A program made the translations under genes and the position numbers. The notes beneath the pieces were generated by a model, which was not told where the DNA came from, did not search any database, and saw nothing but the letters and a program-made list of their open reading frames with translations. From Dermatemys mawii (taxonomy: Eukaryota > Chordata > Testudines > Dermatemydidae), in assembly GCA_007922305.1 (NCBI GenBank), contig ML677374.1, positions 13,821,511 to 13,885,510 of the forward strand: DNA of 64,000 nt, read 5' to 3'. Below are positions 26,370 to 38,875 of this stretch, piece after piece. Each line of letters begins with the position of its first letter. Position 1 is the first letter of the stretch.

Positions 26370-26545
26370 ATGCAGTGCAAGACAGTGTGGCCTAATGAAG
26401 AGAGCCCTAGACTAGGATTCAAGAGACCTGGGTTCTATTTGCTGTTCTGTTAGTGGCCTCTGGGGTGAGGCACTTCTCCGTATAGAGATAATGACACTGA
26501 CCTCTGTTTTACAGTGCTGAGATCTATAGATGAAAAATGATGTAG
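26370..26545 (+). mobile_element. MIR-type SINE
   Basis: Sense: agtgtggcctaatgaagagagccctagactagg, gagacctgggttctatttgctg, and a 3' part with agataatgacactgacctctg. Lies head-to-tail against an opposite copy at 26560-26695. Confidence 0.7.
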
Positions 26546-26559
26546 GAACTAGCTAGTGT

Positions 26560-26695
26560 TTAGACAATTCATCCTCACAACACCCCTAAGTATCTACTAC
26601 TAGTCTTATTTCATAGATGGGGAAACTGAGCCACAGAGCCCGTAAGATCTAGCATTAGAATCCAGAAGTTCCTGGAGCCCAGTACTGTGCTCATT
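26560..26695 (-). mobile_element. MIR-type SINE
   Basis: Antisense: catcctcacaacacccctaag, tatttcatagatggggaaactgagc, cacagagcccg, then gcccagtactgtgctc. With the preceding copy it forms an old inverted pair. Confidence 0.7.
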
Positions 26696-27170
26696 TTAGC
26701 TGAGCAGACAGAACCTATACCACATGACATATACACAGTGCTTGACAGGAGCAGTGTGCTCTTTTACTGCTTCTAGGTAAGGTACAAGAAGTATGATTGC
26801 AAAGAGCATTCCTTTGGAATAGGATGGCCTATAAATCAGACACAAACTGATGGTTAATATTTTATGAAGTAGGTTATATTCTGCAGGGAGTAAATAAAAA
26901 CCAGATCCATCCAACATTTAGCTTCCTGAAGATTTAAAAACAGTTTAACTTTCTGGAGGAAGACTAAAATAGGTGATGTGTGTATTCCCTTCCTTGGACA
27001 TCAGCAGCAAAGCATGCCTTGTGCATGAATGAACCAGGCAGGGCAGTCTGCTGCAGCCGAATCGCTTTTTGCAAATGTGGGCCCAGACAGTCAAACACAT
27101 ACTAATGGGCGTAAGTAGGATGGAAGTTGGTGGGATTCTGCATGGGGTGAGTTTCTCTCAATGTGAATTA

Positions 27171-27606
27171 GAAGGAAGATATCACATGAATACAAAATAG
27201 TGCATGGATCAGAGGAGGTAAATTGTGCACTCCTATTTACCCTTTCTCATTATACAAGACCAGGAGATGGTCAACAAAACTGAAAGGCAACAAATTAAAA
27301 CTGATACATGGAAATCTATATATACAATGCATAATCAGTGGAACTCATTGCTACAAGATATTAAAGGCAAATGCTTAATGAATTAAAAAAATAGACTTGT
27401 ATAGGTAGGAGAAATTTGTAGAAGGGATCTAAAGCCACATGCCTGAGGGTATCAGAAAGAAAATTCTCGGGACAGGTTATTCTATAATTGTTTGCTTATA
27501 GGGTTTCTAGCCCTTTCCTGTGAAACATCTGGTACTGGTCAGTCTGAAAGGCAGGATATTGGATTAAATGGATGTTTGGTCTGATCCAGTATGAAAATTT
27601 TTTTGT
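27171..27606 (+). mobile_element. CR1 LINE 3' region
   Basis: Sense CR1 tail: ctgatacatggaaatc, gtggaactcattgctacaagat, then ggcaggatattggattaaatgg, tttggtctgatccagtatg. Ends where CR1 usually ends. Not coding here. Confidence 0.8.
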
Positions 27607-27724
27607 TTCTAGGACTTTATAGACTTTGCAATGCATAAGGAAACTTTTATGCAGATAACAGAAAAAAAGGGATTACTGTTGTAATATACATTGAAGAAAG
27701 AAAATATGTAATGAACGACATGTA

Positions 27725-27875
27725 GCATTTACTTTTCATTTAAGGATCTCAAACTACTTTAAAAACCATTAAAGAATTAAGCCACGTTACCACATGTATC
27801 TGCAGATAAATATTATTTAATGGCCCCATTGTGCAGATGTGGAAACTGAGTCAGAAAAGTTAGCTAAATCTTCTG
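27725..27875 (-). mobile_element. MIR-type SINE, degraded
   Basis: Antisense: catttaaggatctcaaact, accattaaagaattaagcc, ggccccattgtgcagatgtggaaactgag. Confidence 0.6.
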
Positions 27876-27879
27876 GGTT

Positions 27880-30185
27880 CTGCAAAATTGGGCTCAAAAT
27901 CTCAAGGAAATGTATCCTCACAGGATATCCAGGACTTTGCCTCTAGCTCCTGCCATGGAAATCTATTTACCCTCTGTACCTACATAGGCATCTATACCAC
28001 ACACTATGCCTTGTAAATATTTTATTAAAAGCCAGCAAGATCTAACACCCAATTGTCAATTCAAGTTTGTTCTATTCCTCCTGCGCCTGAGGCTGTAGCA
28101 AAAGATCATTAATAGCTTGTGACATCAAGGTCATAGTACCAAACCAAGATGGTATTACAATTCAAGTGAAAATTGCCCTTTGAATGACATATGGCAATGA
28201 CTTCAACTCTCAGTACTCTAGAAAGAGGTCATATCTGATGGCTCATGCATTCAGGAAGTCCAGCTCATGCAGAGTGTCCTTTAGGAGGCTGAAATAATAG
28301 TTAGGGAAGAGGAGCCGGAGGGAAGCGGGGAAAAGAGCTTGTAGATGCAGGGCTATCTTCTAAAAACACTTCCCAAAAAGTATACATTAAGAGGGCATAA
28401 TCCCCATAACTAGGGGAATGGCACTGCAAGGCTGCAGGGGAGATTACTGCAAGCCACTCTGTTCCCTTCCCCTCTGCACTGCGGTAAACCGGATGATACT
28501 CTTATGGCCTTTAGTATAACTGCATAGTCACAGTAGAATGTGACCTCAGCAGATCCAGCGGCAGGTCCGGATGGGTGGTGGGTGAGGGAAAACTAGGCTC
28601 CTTTAGTCAGAGATGATACCCTCCAGCATCACCGCTTTGGTTTTGTGTCCCAGGAAGCATGGAATGCTTGAGGAAATGTTTGCTCTTGCTGCCTCAGGGA
28701 CAGTCCATGTCATGGGCTAGGCCCACCCTGGCCATCTCAAAGAGATGGAGTAGTTGCCCACCCCCCCACACTGCACTACTCTAGGGAGAGGTCACTTCCA
28801 GAGGAAAGGAAGAAGCATTTCCACCTCCAGAGTTTCTGCTGGGTGGGACAGTACTAATTTCCAAAGGAACCTCACTCACCTCCAGAGTCTCTGCTGAGAC
28901 AGCACATCCCCTGGCTACACCTGTCTCCGGCCAACCTCTCCCAATTTTGTCATGCCACTGGGACAAAGTAGAGCACAGCCCTTTTCCATCCAGACAACCG
29001 GCTCTGCCCTTAAGTGCTTGCTTAACTTTAAGTGTGTGGGAGCAGCCCCACTGAAATCAATGAGACTACTCATGTGCTTAAAGTTAAAAACTGTGCGTTC
29101 TGCTGGCCTGGGGCCTGAGGATGCTCAGCACCCCACAGGATCAGGCCTTTACATGAACTCCATGTACTTCCATTGTTTCTGGGGAGCACAGCAGAGGTTC
29201 ACTGGGATGCCATTACAGACAGCACTGGAATTTCAAATGGTCGATCGTTCATTTCCTCAGGAAAACTCCAATCGAATGCAGCAGCTGGTATCTTCAACGG
29301 CGTTCTGCCTTTACCCAATTTTCCAGCTGGGCTGTTTGAGACATAATGAAGTCAAATGCATGCTCAAGGTTAGAGTGAGTGATAGGCTTTCTTTGGCCAG
29401 TGCATTTTTGACTGTTGAAGAGGAGGTGCATCTTCAATCATTTACTGCAAGCGGAATTTTTTAAAAAGGACATCAATTCCAGCAGGAAAAAATGATCATT
29501 TATAACCTGTCAGATTAGATGTGTCTGCTAGATGCGTACCGCTTTCTCACATATGCACAAAAATACGCCGTGGAACCCTTATTGTAAAGTAATTTTTTTC
29601 AGAGAACAGCATTCTGAGATGAGATCCACTCTAATTGGAATATCCACATGTTCTCTACAGTGCTATGAAACAAGGGGGATGTTGATGTATGTTGGTTCCA
29701 TGATAAGTCAGACACCAGCATATCAATAATATCGGAGGTGGCTGACATAGATAACCCATACAAGTAAAGCAGGTTGTATAACTGCTAATGCTGCTAGACT
29801 CCAGTGATAAATGTGCTCCAGTCTCTATGCTGGAGCAACAAAGCACAGGATGTCACCTGCATTGTCTTATCATAGTCTGTGAAAATAAATTCTGAAAGGC
29901 AGAGAGAAGCCACCAGGCTCATGCCACCTCCATTCCAGTTTCATGGGAGTACATGAGGTTCCCCCATCCTTTGGCCCTGATGGTTCCCTGACCTGACAGT
30001 CAGTAGTGTCTTTAAGGGAACAGTAAAGGTCTGTCCGGTCACTGTACATTTATGGAGCACTGAATTTATGCTCTTGCCAGCCCAGGCAGCAGTTTAGCCA
30101 ACCAAGAATCCTCCTGAACTGCAGCATTAAAGGGTAGTTCACAGGAACTATGGCCACCTCATTAGGTGAAGAATAATCTGAACAC
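27880..30185. other. No gene seen
   Basis: No supported exon. A 170-codon + frame at 28952-29464 includes a dispersed repeat (28990-29140: cttaagtgcttgcttaacttt ... catgtgcttaaagtt) and has no family resemblance. Confidence 0.55.
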
Positions 30186-30189
30186 TTAA

Positions 30190-30775
30190 TAATTGCACTT
30201 GATTTGCTTTAACTAGTACAAAACACTGCAGCATTTCTCCTCAGAAATGCAGGCTACCACCGGCCCATCAGACCTGTCCTTCACTCCCGCCACTGGCTTC
30301 TCATAGAATTTTGAGTCAAGTTCATCACAGTCTCAGTCCTTATCTTCAAGGTGCTCCATGGCCAAGGTATAAAGCTCTGGGATGAAGACTGCAGCTGACA
30401 GCTATACTCCCCTGGCCCAGTGGAACTCTCCATTATAAGGGTAAAACTTATCGGCACAGAAGGCAGAACTTTCTATGGGGGCTGGTCCAAGACTGTGGAA
30501 TGAACTTTGCCAGAAACTAAGGGCTATCATAAACCTCACTACATTCCGCTCCAAGAATAAGGCGCATTTCTCTGACTTTGCCTTCTCTAACAAACAGAGA
30601 GCACCATGTGGATTTATTTTAAAACAAACCTCCCAAAACAAAACATTCCACTGCACATGCTTCTATCCCTGGGAAGAGGGTGAGAGAACAAACAGTAGTC
30701 GCCTTGCGCAATGCATTAATGGAAGGCACTGAGATCTAAAGTGATGAGCACGGTATAAATACCTACATAGAGTAA
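30190..30775 (+). mobile_element. L2-like LINE 3' end, copy B
   Basis: Longer copy of the family seen at 5392-5730. Frame fragments read MGAGPRLWNELCQKLR and LTTFRSKNKAHFSDFA. These are typical of the C-terminus of L2/CR1-clade reverse transcriptase ORFs (gp.lWN.Lp..lR ... F+s.LK.hlf). No intact ORF. The tail has agatctaaagtgatgagcacgg. Confidence 0.75.
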
Positions 30776-30924
30776 CACATACAGCACCTGAATGTACAAA
30801 TACCTGTGTGTACAGATCTAAACCAATACTTGCACGTATGTATGCATATACACTTTATTTAGGTACATAATAAACACATTTACACGTATACAAACAAAGG
30901 AGGAACATACTAGTTCTTAATGAG

Positions 30925-31110
30925 AGTCATGGTTCCAGGTATATGCCTAGCTTAGCTATTTAATGGTTCTGTGCCCTGGGACAAGTCACTGCAATCCAAT
31001 CTATAAAATGGTGATAATAATGCTTACCTTGCAGGTGAGTTGTGAGTCTTAATAAACTCTATTCATTGCTCTGTAACCGTTGGATAAAACAGGATCTAGA
31101 AGGGCGAATA
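30925..31110 (+). mobile_element. MIR-type SINE
   Basis: Sense: gttctgtgccctgggacaagtcactgc, ctataaaatggtgataataatgc, cttgcaggtgagttgtgag. The 3' part ends near gaataattattatt. Confidence 0.7.
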
Positions 31111-31119
31111 ATTATTATT

Positions 31120-33760
31120 AGTGCATGTGTACATTATTTCAAGGCTGAATTCTTGTTGCCAAACAAGAACCCTGCCTAGGTTCTAAACCTTAGAAATAGT
31201 GAGCTATAATAGAAAAATTGGCACCTAGCAGGTCTGTTTCCTGCTGATATATAGGTATATCACACTCAAAAAGCTACATTAAAAACTTTAAGTTTCAAAG
31301 TTGAGCACTCAAAAGTTAGGCAATGTCAGAAGTAAGGTGGCCTGTGCAACCTTAATTCAGCCCCTGCATTATGACACAGTCTTTAACTACATGATAACAT
31401 ACTATTTTATGCACAGAACTGCCTGGTTCCTAGTAGCGAGAACAATGAGAGCACAGAAGAGACAGTCACCCTCCTCAATTCTGGAGCCTTCTACCACAAC
31501 AATCTACAGGGGATAGATGCAGCAACTGGAGGGAAAGTCCTGCCCAGCCCCTGAAATCAAGGCCTGGAGCATGCTCAGTACAGACTAAGTCTTCAGAGAA
31601 TTTAGCTACCAAACTCTCACAAGTCTCTACTGAGCATGTGCAAAGTGAGATTTATTTATTTTTTCCAAAGAACTAGCAAAATTTGGGTGGTTTTGCATGG
31701 GAATGGCAAAAGGTGCAGCCCTGACATCAGTGTGACCCTTCTGCCAAATTTCAAGACCGTGTTCTAAAGCATGGAAGCTTCTCAACAAAATGGTTGTAAG
31801 AAATTTTTTAGTGTAGATAAAACAATGTGTTTTTTCTCTAATCTCATTCTCAGAAAAGGCTGAATCATTTTGCTGAAACTTTCCAGAACAATTCAGCCCA
31901 AGACAGACACCCAGCATGGAAACTATCAGCATAGACTGTGAAAGTCGGACAAAGTTATAAGCAACTGAAAACAAGATCTTGGGATGTGTGGGGCAACTTT
32001 GACTATAGGCAGAGCCATCGGAGCTGCCTATATTTTGAAGCCTATAATTCAACTCTGCATGTCATGGCGCCTCAGCAATAGCTGACGGCATTGGGAATTG
32101 CTCTTTTTCTCTCCCCTCTGGCTCTCTGGGTATGTGAGGCGGGAGGCATCAGTAACCAAAGCAATAAAGAGCCATGGGCCACACCAGCTGGCAATGGTTT
32201 CCTCCCTTCCTGGCTCCAGAAGAACAGCTCATATTTTATTCATGAAAAGCGGCTGCTGGAGGTCTAGGCAAGGAGCAGGAAGTAAATATTTCTTGGGGCA
32301 CACTGGGTCACAATCTGGCCAGCGTCCAGAAAAAAAGGACTTGAGAGGGAGGTGGGGGCAGGAGGCGTGACGTCTCCCTTGCTAACAGATGCTGCAGTGG
32401 GAAGGAGAAGGATAACGGAAGGCATGCAAGCCCACCCAGCAGATCTGCTCCCTGCCTTATTCCCAGGCTGAGCAGCAGGAATGCTGCATACAGAACGAAG
32501 CTCCCCTAAGTGTGGTGCGTGCGAGGGCTCTTTCACGTGGGGGGGGCTAAGGTGGCATCTCTGACACTGCAGATCCGTCGTCCTGCGAGTTGGTGTGAAT
32601 GCTGCACAGAGCCTGCAGGGCTGACGTGTGGGATGTATAAGAGAACTCTCAGGGTTTGGTTCACAGAGGCTGGCACCAGTCTAGTTTCTGCTGGTCAGCC
32701 TCTTGCACAAAGGCCTGGCTTCAAACAGAATCTAAACCTCCATGGAAACTTCCTCTCTCTCCCCGCCAGGTCCCCTACCCAGGATCGCTCTCAGGCTCCT
32801 CTTCTTGGTCCCAATAAAGTCACGGAAGTCCATGGTTTGCAAGTGACTTCAGAAGGAGCAGGCTTGGGCTCCTAGTCCTTATTGCTAAGTGTGTTCAGCA
32901 GAAGCCAGGGCTTGCTCTTCCTCCATGCAGCTAGAAATCTCCCTTCTTCTCCTTGTGTCTTCGTAGGGAGTGCTTGGTCTTTCCAATCCTCTCTCTAGGT
33001 TATTTTGGGGGTTACTAAGGGAGTCATCAAGGAAGCAACCATCTTATAAAGTACTGGCAGGGACAGAAATGGTTGGACAGGAGGTGCCCAGATGAGGAGG
33101 GACAAGTGATATCCTGTAATCCTTATGCCATAGTAACTAGGGTCAGGGAACAACCACTAGAAATGCCCCATGATCCCTACTCTGTTTGCTAGGGAGCACC
33201 CAGAATATCCCAAGATATCCTGCTCTAAGGATTATGGGGTGTTGTGTGTCCCTAGTCAAACCTGAGCAGGACTGAATGTTTACCAGCTCCAGTTGCTTGG
33301 TATAGGGCATCCCTTTTTGGAAAATCTTTCAAGACTGGGGGGAGTGGAGGGGCTGTGACCCTTTCTGCTGTTCCCCAAAGATCTGGGGGAAAGGGAAGAC
33401 CCTGTACAATGCCCACTTGGAGATCTGAGGAGGAGGGACAGATGCAGAGGGAAGTTCACCCACTGACAGTTACAAGAGAAATACAGCGTTTCACATTTAC
33501 ACCAAACAAACAAACAGAGATCCCCAATATCCACTATACAAGGCCAGAAAAAAGAAACAAGTCACAGCTGGGCAGTAGGGTGACAGTAAACAGGAGAGGC
33601 AGAGAGCAGCAACCTTGGTTGTAGTAAACTGTCCTTATTTAATAATCCCAATCATATGCATAGTCTTTCTCCATGGCAGTAAATCTATATTAACATTTCA
33701 CATGTTCTTTACAGTTTAAGAATTAAATTCAGAAATCAGCTGGGAGGGGAAATCACAGTC
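31120..33760. other. No gene seen
   Basis: No supported exon. 31560-32050 looks like an old dispersed element by its even composition and terminal 'gctcagta / tgagcatg' phrases, but I cannot name it. 32340-32540 is locally GC-richer. Confidence 0.5.
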
Positions 33761-33765
33761 CTACC

Positions 33766-34276
33766 CTAAACGTAGGGCCCTAGCAACCCTAAACCTAGGG
33801 CAGGGAGCCCTACTTATAGGAACCCTAACGCTAGGATGGAGAGTACAACCAATGGGAACCCTAATCCTAACTCACAGTGGCCTTCTCACAGGAAGCCTAA
33901 CCCTAGGGTGGGGAGCTATACCCAGAGGAATCCAAACCCTAACAGCAAATGGCCTATCAATAGGAATCCTAACCCTAACTCCAAGTGTCCTATGCATAGG
34001 AACTTTAACCCTAGGGCGGGGAGTCCTACCCATAGGAACCCTAACCCTAGGGCTGAGATCCCTACCCCTAGGAACTCTAACCTTAACTCCAAGTTGCCTA
34101 CCCAGAGGAACCCGAATCCTGACCCCAAGTTGCCTAGTCATAGGTATCCTAACCCTAGGGCAGAGAGCTCTAACTATAGGAACTCTAATCCTAACTCCAA
34201 GTAGCCTACCTATAGGAACCAGAAGCAGGGAAACCAACCCATAGCAACCCTAAACCTAGGGCTAGGAGCCCTAGGA
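33766..34276 (+). repeat. 36-bp minisatellite with telomere-like CCCTAA cores
   Basis: About fourteen units of 36 bp, each starting ggaaccctaaccctA. Two unit types mix: A continues actccaagtggccta, B continues gggcggggagtccta. Both end with 'cccata'. Because 36 is a multiple of 3, all frames stay open and give false proteins such as NPNPNSK repeats. Confidence 0.95.
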
Positions 34277-34279
34277 GAA

Positions 34280-35265
34280 ACAGTAAATCCAACTATACAA
34301 AAAATGTTGTCAAATTCACACAATAAACAAACTGGAAGAAAAAAAATGAGAGAAATACTATTTTTTTGCTTTAAAAACTTTCCATTACTGTAATTGTAGG
34401 GTTTACTTAGAACAATAGCGGGTAAAAAACATTCAGAGAGAAGTGGTATTTTGTAAGTTAGCATGGTACCTTTAACTGACCGCACTATCTGTGGATTAGA
34501 TAGTGAACTCTGTTATTCTGGTGACACTCCACTGATGTCAAATGCTGGACGAGATGGGCACTGGTCTGATCTGGTTTAGCAATTCCCAGCTTCTTGCACA
34601 TGAGATCAGTAGGGTGGCAGAACCACTTTGACCACCACTAAAGTGCAGCCATCTCTAGGGTGAAATGTGATAGCTGTTTAACAGCGCCCAGCAACACCTT
34701 ACAACAGGTGAGGACGAAGAGGCCAGGTTTTCACTACCAACTTTTTCTGGCATAGCTGTGTCTGTCAAAGATGTGATGTAGTATGATCTCTGACCAACAG
34801 AGCTATGCTGGCAAAACTCCTACTTTCGATGCAGTTATACAGGTAAACCTGCTTTAGCTGGCAGCATATTATCATTCTGTTCTGATCCAGCACTTTGCGT
34901 CCCAAAGTGATATGCAGCCATTAACACCAGTCCTAAAAACATGGGGAACAGAGACAGAGAGGGCTCAGCTCCACAAAGGTATTTTTCACAACCGTGACCC
35001 ACAGGCCCTATTGAGTGGGCCATGAAGCTCTTCCAGCGGTATGAGTTTGCTAACCCAGGGCTAAGGCACCAGGCTCACATTCTGATGTTGCCTGTGACTC
35101 TGTATATAACATAAAAACCCCACATACAATACTTAGGCACATAGAGTAAGCAGTGAATACATGCAGTGCATAGAGGTACATGCCCAGAGTCAGTTAACAG
35201 TAGTGTATCCATCCAGAGGTGCCTCCACGGCTCTTCAACAGCTGGAGATGCTCTCTTGGGAAGAA
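34280..35265. other. No gene seen
   Basis: No supported exon. 34705-34855 resembles the 'tatagctatactggcaaaa' MITE family also seen at 57190-57440. Confidence 0.45.
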
Positions 35266-35269
35266 GGAG

Positions 35270-35580
35270 GAGCTGGTGGGTAGAAGGATAACACAGGGCC
35301 TGGAAGAGCCAAGTTCCATTCTCTGCTCTGCCAGAGATTTCCTGTGTGACCTTTGGCAAAACAGTTAGTCCCAGATCCATTTAGACTCCTAACTTCCACT
35401 GAAATCCCTTTGTGGATCTGGGCCCTCTCTGTCTCTGTTCCCCATCTGTAACATGGCAATGATAGTAAGTTCTCTTGCTCACAGGGGTGTTGGGAGGATA
35501 AATAGACTAAAAGATTGTGAGATGCTCAGGTACTATGGTGATAAGGACAATCTAAGTACCTTACATTGTTAGCAGTCTAG
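35270..35580 (+). mobile_element. MIR-type SINE with internal insertion
   Basis: Sense: cacagggcctggaagagcc, tctgctctgccagagatttcctgtgtgacc, then about 60 foreign bases, then gttccccatctgtaacatggcaatg and gtgttgggaggataaatagac. Confidence 0.7.
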
Positions 35581-36139
35581 GATACCCCATTCTTGTCTGG
35601 GATGATCAAGCTTGTTAACTCCACAGTAATCTCGGCCTCTACAAGTCTGAGGAGGGAGAGCCCAAGTCTTGAAGCTGAACCCACAGAGCAGTGCAGTGTT
35701 TAACACTAGAGAGCCAGCCAGCATCCCTTGTGACACTCCCTTTATTATTTCTTCAGCTGGTGGCTTCTGTACCTGCTTCCCCTTCTGTTACAGGTAATCT
35801 CTTACTGCACTGGGGAAAAAAACAACCTGTGCAAATAAAATGATTGGCCGCAGTGGTGGGCAACAGCATTCGTTCCAACCCCACCAGCATGAAAGAGCGA
35901 GCGAGAGAGCAGGGAATATTCTCCAAGGGGATTGCAGACACTGTATTTCTCTGGCAATGAGACAGCCTGTGCGGCATGACCTACTTGTGGCTGCTGAACA
36001 ACAGCAAGTTGCAATAGGAAGCAACGGATTTAAGATGAAGAAGATGCTGATGGGATGGATGAGATGGTAATGGAAAGAACCTTGAACATCTCCTAGTCAC
36101 CTCACCTTTGTCCAGCTTCTTCTCGTCCATCCTTCCACA

Positions 36140-37590
36140 AACACAAGCCACGTCATTCTATTTTGTTGCAAGCACGTTCTTTCCATTTCTGGCCAAAAAG
36201 TTTCGTCATGGAATCGGCCCAGCATCTTTTCAGTCTGCCTAGCGGTTGCTTGTAGTCTTTGGGGATCCAGTCACTGATCTGGGTTGTCCACCTATTGTCT
36301 TGCCTGCAGACTACATGACCATCCCATCGTCGCTTTGCATTGTACACAGCCTGCAGTACATCAGTCACCTCTGTACGCCTTCTGATCTCCTCACTTGGTA
36401 TGTGATCATGGAGTGATATCTTACACATTCGCCTTTCCATTGCTCTCTGGGTGACAGTGAATTTTTCTTCCTCCATTTTCGTCATTGACCAGCTTTCTGC
36501 TCCATATATCACTGCTGGCAGAACAGTGGAGTTAAACAGTTCTTTCCTTTTCTTCATGGGCAGTTCATCATTCATTAGAGATGTCTTTATTTTGTTGAAA
36601 CTTGCCTACTGCGCAACCCTTCTACTGCATTCCCCTTCAAATGAGTTGTCTCTGCTCAGCTGCTGACCCAGGTAAATATATTTGTCGACCTCCTCAATTT
36701 CTCTCCCGTTTACAGTGATGATTCCTTCTGTACAACGTTCACTCCGCTTCCACTTCATCTTTGACATGTTCACTTCCAACTTGATATCTTGCGAAAGTGT
36801 TTGCAGTTGCTGCAGTTTGTTCTACTGTGTCCTTTGCCAGTATTACACAGTCATCAGCAAAGAAAAGATGCATTAACTGTTCTCCATCAATTCTGATTCC
36901 TTCTTCCCAGTTCAATTTCTTGAACAGCAACTCCAGTACTCCTGCAAACAACTTTGGTGAGATTGTGTCGCCTTGTCTGACTCCTCTGTGTATAGTAATA
37001 ATACAGGGGACATTGAATAATGTTACCTCTGTCGAACAATTGTGGTTAATTTCTTCCAGCGGGTTGATGTACCTTGGGCGCGTTGAGTATAGAGATAATG
37101 TCTACCGATTCAAACACGTTTTTGTAGTCAACATATGCTATACACTTTGGTACTTTGTATTCCTTGCATTGTTCTATGAGCTGTTGAACTGAATGGATGC
37201 GATCAATTGTCGAATACTCTGAATGGAAACAGCTTGTTCTCTGCTCTCATGCATTTCAAGATCCTTCTTAATCCGACTGAGTATGATGCAGATGAAGACT
37301 TTATGCACTTGTGAGAGGAGTGTGATCGGACAGTAGTTCCTCAGTTCTTCTAGATTGCCTTTCTTCATCAGTAGTATTACTTTCGATTTCTTCCATGCAT
37401 CTGAAACATGCTTGCTAATGATGTAGATGGTGAACTGTTGCGCCAATGCTTTGAAGAAAGTATCTTCCCCTGCTTTGACATATTCTGGCCAAACATTGTC
37501 CACTTCCGGACTCTTCCCTCTCTTATGTTATGAATTGTCTCAGCCTTTGGCCTTGTATAAATATTGGACAACGAAAGCCACTCTGTGTTA
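36140..37590 (-). mobile_element. RTE-type non-LTR retrotransposon, decayed reverse transcriptase
   Basis: Minus-strand pieces in three frames, reading from right to left. First SDAWKKSKVILLMKKGN and ELRNYCPITLLSQVHKVF (reverse transcriptase motifs 1-2, about 37420-37290). Then the catalytic FADDCVILAKD (about 36860-36830). Then a C-terminal piece (36575-36153) with VIYGAESWSMTK, RRWDGHVVCR and the GRLKRCWADSMTKLFG block. The last pattern, 'RW.GH..R...RWT...W.P...+..GR...RW.D', is typical of RTE-clade elements. Frameshifts and stops separate the pieces, and the endonuclease half was not recognised. It is a dead copy. Confidence 0.85.
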
Positions 37591-37599
37591 GTCCCAGCC

Positions 37600-38870
37600 T
37601 TAAACTAAACTAAATCCAGATGTTTCTTGGCTCTTTATGTCCCCTCAGCAGCCTTTTCTTCTAGTTGCTTATAGACAGAGTAACTCTTCTGCATAAGTGG
37701 AATGATCTTCCAGGAGAAATAGGGAAGCTCCCATTGCTAGTACACTTCACATTAAGCTAGACTGTTGTGAACCTTCCTGCACGAGCACCCGGTGATGGGC
37801 TATATGGCCAAATTTTTCAGTTCTCTGAGCTGGTCCTGGATGGAGTAGGGTGTTAGAGACAGGGTAGCAAGCAACAGCACAGCTGATTGCAACTGACCAG
37901 GTGCCTGTCCAGTGGGCTAGCCTGGTTCACTTGAGATAAAGATCAAGGATTTAGAAGCGGGAGTGTAACAAGGATCTATGTGGGGCCATGGGGCTAGGAG
38001 GGAGAGTCTGTCTCAGGTTAGGTGGGCTGTATAGGAATGGTATAGTCTGTCCAGGGGACCACAACATTTTGATTGCATGTTGGTTCCACTTACCATTGAA
38101 AATAATGGGAACTGCTGGGTGAGCACTTTGGTAAGTCTGGCTACTTCATTTAGGCACCGAAAAGGAAGCAGAACTCTTTTGAAAATCTGAACTGAAGGCT
38201 CCATTACCCATCACCAGTTCCCTGAGCTGTCTAATCCCCAGGTTATTTTTTACTTTGTTTGCTGTTTGCCGTGGGGAGTGTGAAAGCTTCAAAGAGAACA
38301 GTCATTATAAACAGAGAATAGTTTAGTTACCTCCTTCTGCTACCCATAATCTTCTGGCCTCTTCTCCTGTCTGCAGGCTAATAGGATGGACGATACCATA
38401 TCCTTTCTTCCTTCTGTATCTCCTTGGTACAGCAGTCACAAGGGCAATTTCTCTCCTGCCAGGGAAAGAGGATTGATGATTATCGTGGAATCCAACAGCA
38501 CCCAGTAAGAATTTGCAGCAAATATGTTTTCACAGCATAGTAGTTTCATGTGGTCTAAGCCTGAGGCTTTCCACTCCTTAGAGTGTCTAGGGGCAAGTGT
38601 TGCTATTGTTGATTGGATCTGCTCCTTCCCGTTATTAAATGTCACATGGTTTTGGTTATATTTGCACATGAGCTGTCAGTCAGCTCTTTGAGGTTTTGGT
38701 TAGGACATCAAGAACATATCATCCAGAGCAGGGACATGGATAAAAATGGAATCAAAACCTTTAGAAACAATAACCCATTTTTTGGTCTGACGGGGAACTT
38801 GACATGGTCCTCTTGTACCCACCTCTAATCTGAGGAGCATGACTGAGGCTCTCCAGGACTATTTTCTCTC
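37600..38870. other. No gene seen
   Basis: No supported exon. 38090-38195 carries the 'ttttgaaaatctg' repeat family. The remainder is anonymous. Confidence 0.5.
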
Positions 38871-38875
38871 ATATA

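Noticed and set aside
28952..29464. 170-codon + strand open frame
   Set aside because: Its first third is a dispersed repeat; the rest shows no family resemblance or splice signals.
33836..34244. Open frames of 121-130 codons in three frames with NPNPNSK-type repeats
   Set aside because: The 36-bp unit is a multiple of three, so the array keeps frames open without being coding.
33766..34276. Regular repeats considered as a CRISPR array
   Set aside because: Units are directly adjacent and diverge along their full length. There are no unique spacers and no cas genes, and the context is vertebrate.
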